Assembly (NCBI RefSeq): GCF_000412695.1
Contig: NC_021499.1
Coordinates: 744,001-808,000 of the forward strand
Source of the DNA: Pseudomonas resinovorans NBRC 106553
GTDB lineage: Bacteria; Pseudomonadota; Gammaproteobacteria; Pseudomonadales; Pseudomonadaceae
Length of the DNA stretch: 64,000 nt
Direction of reading: 5' to 3'
A program made the translations under genes and the position numbers. Position 1 is the stretch's first letter; each line of letters starts with the position of its first letter. This document shows, one piece after another, positions 59,949 through 64,000 of this stretch. The notes under the pieces are model-generated. The model was not told the DNA's origin. It did not search any database and was given only the letters and a program-made list of their open reading frames with translations.

Positions 59949-60488
59949 TCAGCCACCTTTGACTACCTGCCCGTGAACTTCGAGGGTCAACAGCTCGATG
60001 CGCTCTGTCAGCTCCTTGGTCAGTTCCGTGAGCCGGGTATTTCGTTCCAGCAACTCCAGCAACTGGGCGCTGCTCTGCGCTGCGATGGCTTGCCGCTGCT
60101 CATTGGCGATGGCAAGCGTCTCCCGGTGTTTTGCATCTGCTTCGGCATGTGCCTTGTCCCGGGCGGCTTGGCGCGTTTGCGCGAGCAGGATTAGCGGTGC
60201 CGCGTAGGCCGCCTGGAGACTGAAGGCCAGGTTGAGCAGGATGAAAGGGTAGGCGTCAAAATGGACCAGGCCCACAAGGTTCGCAGCAATCCAGACCAAG
60301 ACAATTGCAGTTTGTGCCCCCAGGAAAAGCGGTGTGCCAAAGAACCGCGCGAATGCTTCGGCCTTGAGGGCGAACGAATCATTGCCAAAGGTCGGTGCCA
60401 GGTGCTCATGGGGGCGATGGAAACGCATGTGGTCATTGGCGACTTGGGTGGTCGATAACGACGCGGTGTTGGAGGGGGGCGTTTTCAT
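59949..60488 (-). CDS. DUF1003 membrane protein
   Basis: A 179-aa protein. Two membrane helices (about 60-105: FFGTPLFLGAQTAIVLVWIA and PFILLNLAFSLQAAYAAPLI) are followed by a long C-terminal coiled-coil (about 110-170). The G(T)P-x-F-x4-TAIVLVWI and FILLNLAFSLQAAYAAP signatures identify DUF1003. CAGGAGAGTCC precedes ATG 60488. Function unknown; often with stress genes. Confidence 0.88.
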   Translation of the reverse strand: MKTPPSNTASLSTTQVANDHMRFHRPHEHLAPTFGNDSFALKAEAFARFFGTPLFLGAQTAIVLVWIAANLVGLVHFDAYPFILLNLAFSLQAAYAAPLILLAQTRQAARDKAHAEADAKHRETLAIANEQRQAIAAQSSAQLLELLERNTRLTELTKELTERIELLTLEVHGQVVKGG

Positions 60489-60678
60489 TGGACTCTCCTG
60501 CTGGGCCCTGCCGGCTACCTTCCATGAGTCTGAGCGCCCGGATACCTGTGTAGTGTTCCGAAGTCGCATCCCGAATAGGCCCCAAGCTACCTGCGCATTG
60601 CCTATCTGCAGGTTGTGGCGTATCGAACTGCGCTATCGCCACTCCATCATCCAGCAATTCGCGTCCGGCATCGATTGA

Positions 60679-60891
60679 TGCTCATTCCTACCTGCCCATC
60701 GAAACCAAGCCTTTGAAGCCTTCTCGGGGCATCTGGACGGTCTGTGGCGGTACGGTCTGGGGCAATTCAAACTGCTGGCTTGCCCTGGCTATTTCGAACC
60801 CAACTGGCCGCTGATCCGAAAGGACGTGGGGGGCGATCTGCTGGTGGACTGGCTACTGGAGGAAACCGAGTACAGCCTGCCATCACCAAGA
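60679..60891 (+). pseudogene. Gene remnant of unknown family
   Basis: An open frame without start codon, containing HLDGLWRYGLGQFKLLACPG and FEPNWPLIRKDVGGDLLVDW. Its sequence looks truly protein-like but the 5' end is missing and 3' continuation becomes irregular near 60900. Probably a piece left by the insertion of the recombinase segment. The rest of 60489-60997 shows nothing else. Confidence 0.35.
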
Positions 60892-60997
60892 TGGAGTAGT
60901 GCACCGATATGTATATCTCCACTCTGCGCAGCACATCGAGGCCATGGGCGGACAGCTAGAGGTGATTTGGCATGGAAGCGCTGGAGTTTGAGTCGCC

Positions 60998-61609
60998 CTA
61001 CATTTCTCGTTTGATACGCAGGACGGTAGTTGTAGAACAGTCGGCATGCCGCGCCGTAGATCTAATGCCGAGACCCGCCCTCAGAAGCTCGGCGACCCGC
61101 TTGTGCAGATCGGCGTCGACCGGGCGCCCCTTGTACTTGCCTTCATCCTTGGCTTTCTTGATGCCCTGGGCCTGGCGCTCGCGGCGCTGCTCATAGTCCT
61201 TGCGGGCGATGGCGGCCATCATCTCCACCAGCATCGAATTGATGGCGCCGAGCATGCGCCTGGTGAACTCGTCACCCTTGGTGTCGGCGATACCCTGGTG
61301 GCTGGTGGGCAGATCGAGCGCGACGATGCGCAGGCCCTTGGAGTCGATGGCAGCCTTCAGCTTCTGCCAATCCTCGGCAGGCAGGCGGGAGAGGCGGTCG
61401 ATGGATTCCACCAGCAGCACGTCACCCTTGCGCGCATCCTTCAGCAGGCGCAGCAGCTCCGGCCGGTCGGCCTTGGCGCCGCTGGCGTTCTCCAGGTACT
61501 CCGCGGCGATCACGCGATCATGGCGGGCAGCGAACTGCTCCAGGACCTCGCGGGCTCGGCTGGCATCTTGCTCGAAAGTGGAGGCGCGGAGGTAGGCACG
61601 GACGAACAT
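60998..61609 (-). CDS. Serine recombinase/resolvase
   Basis: A 203-aa recombinase. The N-terminal catalytic domain starts FVRAYLRASTFEQDASRARE, with the nucleophile Ser17 (RAST-type) and the LLVESIDRLSRL arginine motif. The C-terminal HTH reads GLGIRSTARHADCSTTTVLR. It resembles Tn3 resolvases and Hin-type invertases. ATG 61609 is chosen on family start. It lies beside phage remnants and could have moved the region. Confidence 0.9.
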   Translation of the reverse strand: MFVRAYLRASTFEQDASRAREVLEQFAARHDRVIAAEYLENASGAKADRPELLRLLKDARKGDVLLVESIDRLSRLPAEDWQKLKAAIDSKGLRIVALDLPTSHQGIADTKGDEFTRRMLGAINSMLVEMMAAIARKDYEQRRERQAQGIKKAKDEGKYKGRPVDADLHKRVAELLRAGLGIRSTARHADCSTTTVLRIKREM

Positions 61610-61681
61610 GATTCCTGGCTCCTGTATCATTTGAGGTGCTTTTTAAAAACTGTTGCACTTTGGGTGTTACTTTTCAATGAA

Positions 61682-62056
61682 TCAGTACGAAGAAATCCCC
61701 GTCGCGCCGTTTGTAATTAGGTATGCCTTTTTGAAAACGAACAACAGAGTCGGCCAGAAGCAGCCAACAGCGGCTTCGGCGGTGGCCGCTGGCGATTTCG
61801 AGAAGGAATAAAGTGACCAGTCAAAGCCTGTTTTGGCGCCCGAAAACGAGGTGCGTTCGCCCATGAGAAGGGAGGCGAGATACTCCTCTGCAGAGACTTC
61901 GTTCTGCTCCCTGGCACAGAGGTACTCACCAGAAGTAGAGGTCAAGCCATAATAGCCTTCCGCTTTCTTCGCAGTGCCGCCGCCCACCTGCAGCCCGGCG
62001 GGCGCACCTGGCCCGGCTGAACTAGGAGTGCGCAATTTTGCGCAGTCGTTCTGCAC
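61682..62056 (-). CDS. Doubtful open frame beside prophage remnants
   Basis: A 124-aa frame from a GTG with no ribosome-binding site. The middle (AEGYYGLTSTSGEYLCAREQ) looks protein-like. Base composition differs from the host genes. The 736-base stretch 61610-62345 otherwise contains an AT-rich region and a terminator. Confidence 0.25.
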   Translation of the reverse strand: MQNDCAKLRTPSSAGPGAPAGLQVGGGTAKKAEGYYGLTSTSGEYLCAREQNEVSAEEYLASLLMGERTSFSGAKTGFDWSLYSFSKSPAATAEAAVGCFWPTLLFVFKKAYLITNGATGISSY

Positions 62057-62223
62057 CGGCCAGATAAAGTGACTAGACGGCTACTTTTACCAATCCGGCT
62101 ACTTCCTTTTTTTGACCAATCTGCCCTCGGTCTAAAAATAGCTCTTATCTATTGGATGGTTGATTTTTTGAGCGTAAAATCTATCATCAGTTTTAGATTG
62201 CGCCCCTACGCGCGCCACCTCCG

Positions 62224-62248
62224 AAGCCCGGCCCCTGTCGGGCTTTTT
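62224..62248 (+). terminator. Terminator ahead of the terminase gene
   Basis: AAGCCCG-GCCCCTGT-CGGGCTTTTTC, a 7-bp stem with five U. It lies 98 bases before the terminase small subunit gene and probably ends an upstream transcript of lost phage genes. Confidence 0.75.
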
Positions 62249-62345
62249 CATGTCCGCCGCCAGAACCATTGGAGCGACCAGACGAAGCCGTAAAGCCAAG
62301 GCTGCTGCCTGCGCGAAGGGCGCGGCGAACTGACGAGGTGCCAAT

Positions 62346-62813
62346 ATGCGCAAGAAGAACCCCAGCAAGACCCCCACCGACAACCCGGCGGCCAAGCCAG
62401 CGGAGCCGACTAAGCCCAAGCGCGGCCCCGGCCGCCCGACCACCTACAGTGCGGAAATGGTCGAGCGCATCTGTGCCGCGCTGATGGAGCCCTGTTCGCT
62501 GAACCGCCTGTGCAAACGCCCAGGCATGCCGGCGCGTGCAGTGGTCTGCCGCTGGTTAATCAGGCACGAAGAATTCCGCCTCGCCTACCAGGCGGCCATG
62601 GCGGTGCGTATTGATCTGGTCGTCGATGAGACGCTCGACATCGCCGACGACGCAGAGCTTGATCCGGCGGCGATCAGCAAGGCCAAGCTGATGATCGACA
62701 GTCGTTGGCGGATGGCCGAGCGCCTGGCCGCGCGCAAGTACGGAATCAAGCAGCAGGTTGAAACCAGCGTCACCCAACTGACCCATGAGCAGTGGCTGGA
62801 ACACCTGACTTGA
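62346..62813 (+). CDS. Phage terminase small subunit
   Basis: A 155-aa protein with a basic proline-rich lead (PTDNPAAKPAEPTKPKRGPG) and an HTH domain (TTYSAEMVERICAALMEPCS, quoted in part). IDSRWRMAERLAARKYG is typical of the small subunit that recognises phage DNA. GAGG precedes ATG 62346. The large subunit gene follows but is interrupted. Confidence 0.85.
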   Translation: MRKKNPSKTPTDNPAAKPAEPTKPKRGPGRPTTYSAEMVERICAALMEPCSLNRLCKRPGMPARAVVCRWLIRHEEFRLAYQAAMAVRIDLVVDETLDIADDAELDPAAISKAKLMIDSRWRMAERLAARKYGIKQQVETSVTQLTHEQWLEHLT

Positions 62814-63007
62814 CCGCAGGGCTCGACGGGCTGGCGATCCGGCAGCGCCTGAAGGATGACTTCCTCCACTACACGCCGCGCTGCCTGAACATCCGCACCA
62901 AGGCGGGCGGGGTGACGCCGTTCACGTTGAACTAGGCCCAGGTCTACCTGCACAACATCGCAGAGCGGCAACTGCGCAAGCAGGGCTATGTGTCTGCGCC
63001 TGAATAG
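62810..63007 (+). pseudogene. Terminase large subunit, 5' remnant with stop
   Basis: Codons from TTG 62810 read LKDDFLHYTPRCLNIRTKAG then GVTPFTLN, the familiar start of the large subunit, but TAG 62933-62935 replaces the codon for the expected Arg/Lys in FTLNRAQ. After it AQVYLHNIAERQLRKQGYVS continues and ends at 63007, so most of the gene is missing. It overlaps the 3' end of the next minus-strand gene. Confidence 0.75.
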
Positions 63008-63789
63008 TCCGCAAGCCACTCGTCAACGCTTTGGTCCTCCGGTCTCTTATGTTGATAGGGTGGAATGCTCGCTCCCGTAAACCCGCGCCCCTTAATCACC
63101 TTGTTACCGTAATTCTTGTCGCTCGTAGTTTGTTTTGCTTGAAAGGCATGTGCTCCCTGGCTTTGAGCGAAATCCTTGTCCGGCATTCTTGTCTGGACGC
63201 TGTCCGGAATGTGTCTGGGTGTTGTCTGCAACTTGTCCGGCAGAATTGCGGCGTGCACAAGGCGCGAAGGTACAGTCAACGGACGTAGCGAACTGGCATC
63301 CATGCGGTCGTTCTGCACGGTCGCAGTAAACAGAATCCCCTTCAGGTTGCCCATATAGTCGTGGAACGACGAGAGGCGTTTGGGCTCCGGAAGCTCTGTT
63401 GATCTCCAGAAGCGATAGAAGTGGCTGCGTTTGCCGATACGAAAATGTCCTTTCGGCAATGCTGTCCCCTTCTTGGCAGATCCGACATTCCGGCAGCGGG
63501 TAAGCTCTGCATTGAAAATGACATAGGGCGATGCGTCTGTTGTTGGCGACAGAAACTGTAGGGTTACGCCAGGGGCTTTATGTGGCCCGTAGTGGCCTGT
63601 CGTGTAACCGCAAAATTCATAGGCCTCCAATCCAAGTGCGGTCAGGATTTCTCGGGCAAGGCCGGCCGTATGCTTCTTCAGCCATTCAGGTGGGACCGGT
63701 TTCCCACTTGCAGGTTGGATGATGATGCGTCCAAGTTCGATGCTAATTTCATCACCACGGCGGAGTAGCTTCGAGGCGAGAGGCGTCAT
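62986..63789 (-). CDS. Phage/plasmid-like hypothetical protein
   Basis: A 267-aa soluble protein starting MTPLASKLLRRGDEISIELG. Hydrophilic and basic, without signal. GHYGPHKAPGVTLQFLSPTT and KGTALPKGHFRIGKRSHFYR are the most distinctive parts. Base composition is lower in GC than its neighbours, suggesting phage or plasmid origin. No family recognised. Its 3' end overlaps the terminase remnant. Confidence 0.65.
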   Translation of the reverse strand: MTPLASKLLRRGDEISIELGRIIIQPASGKPVPPEWLKKHTAGLAREILTALGLEAYEFCGYTTGHYGPHKAPGVTLQFLSPTTDASPYVIFNAELTRCRNVGSAKKGTALPKGHFRIGKRSHFYRFWRSTELPEPKRLSSFHDYMGNLKGILFTATVQNDRMDASSLRPLTVPSRLVHAAILPDKLQTTPRHIPDSVQTRMPDKDFAQSQGAHAFQAKQTTSDKNYGNKVIKGRGFTGASIPPYQHKRPEDQSVDEWLADYSGADT

Positions 63790-64000
63790 GGGCTACCCCT
63801 GGCTTTTATGGTCCAGCAGGCCGAGAGGACTGTGTGGGGCGTCGCAGCGCTGACGTGCGAGGACGGACAAACACACCTGCAGAGCAAGCGAGATAATGGT
63901 GCCTGTGACTGCGGGTGGTTCGCCGGCCGTGGAGGAAGTCCGAATGCGGGCATTCGTGCTTACGACGGGAGTAAGGCGGGATGCTTGGCTCATTCTGCGT

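Noticed and set aside
60540..60575. TGTTCC-GAAG-TCGCAT upstream of the DUF1003 gene
   Set aside because: Only the left half matches the island consensus and the right half fails at key positions.
63793..63993. 66-codon minus-strand frame at the window end
   Set aside because: No ribosome-binding site or recognisable motif, and composition is not coding-like.

Overview
The window looks like a chromosomal segment of a high-GC gammaproteobacterium, most likely a Pseudomonas. The order thiL-pgpA ... ribA ... dxs ... ispA-xseB is the order I know from Pseudomonas chromosomes, codon third positions are strongly G/C, and many intergenic gaps carry Pseudomonas-type short palindromic repeats. I see no rRNA, tRNA or CRISPR array.

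Layout. (1) 1-6.3 kb: core metabolism, with the thiL 3' end, pgpA, a periplasmic binding protein, an aspartic protease, ribA, a small membrane protein, a BtuF-like protein and, on the minus strand, dxs. (2) 6.4-13.2 kb: an accessory block placed between dxs and ispA-xseB. It holds a single-chain biotin-dependent carboxylase, an orphan fimbrial-type protein, a PAP2 phosphatase and a hicBA toxin-antitoxin pair, with palindromic repeats around them. (3) 14.9-23.1 kb: a complete phenol catabolic entry module. DmpR-type sensor-activator, two upstream activating sequences, a textbook sigma-54 promoter, the six phenol hydroxylase genes dmpKLMNOP and an outer-membrane channel are all present; no catechol-cleavage gene is in the window. 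(4) 23.2-29.8 kb: an rRNA-type methyltransferase, a VIT-like membrane protein, an amino-acid antiporter, a SulP transporter and small proteins, including a 23-residue membrane peptide. (5) 29.8-33.1 kb: a mosaic with an XRE regulator, a zeta-type toxin overlapping a 56-aa gene, a BRCT protein, a truncated LysR remnant and terminator/repeat debris that looks like an island edge. (6) 33.1-60.5 kb: a large envelope/osmotic stress island. It has two Crp/Fnr-family regulators, three lmo0937-type micro-membrane proteins, three CsbD-family proteins, two PRC-barrel proteins, two BON proteins, DUF3309, DUF883, DUF1003, a DesB-like desaturase, NhaA, a phospholipase D lipoprotein, an alpha/beta hydrolase and a 2905-aa cyclic beta-1,2-glucan synthase. 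(7) 61-64 kb: a serine recombinase and prophage debris (terminase small subunit, stop-interrupted terminase large subunit, a phage-like protein).

The most interesting observation is in the stress island. A 16-bp palindrome, consensus TGTnCG-N4-CGnACA, recurs upstream of at least ten of its genes or divergent pairs. Three copies are perfect. In four copies its centre lies 78-80 bp before the start codon. Upstream of nhaA it lies about 31 bp before a perfect CTATACT -10 box, the geometry of class II Crp/Fnr activation. The island encodes two divergent Crp/Fnr proteins, so I infer a self-contained stress regulon. Three small-membrane-protein paralogues and a duplicated CsbD/PRC-barrel pair suggest the island grew by local duplication.

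All functions are inferred from motifs and remembered families. No database search was run.
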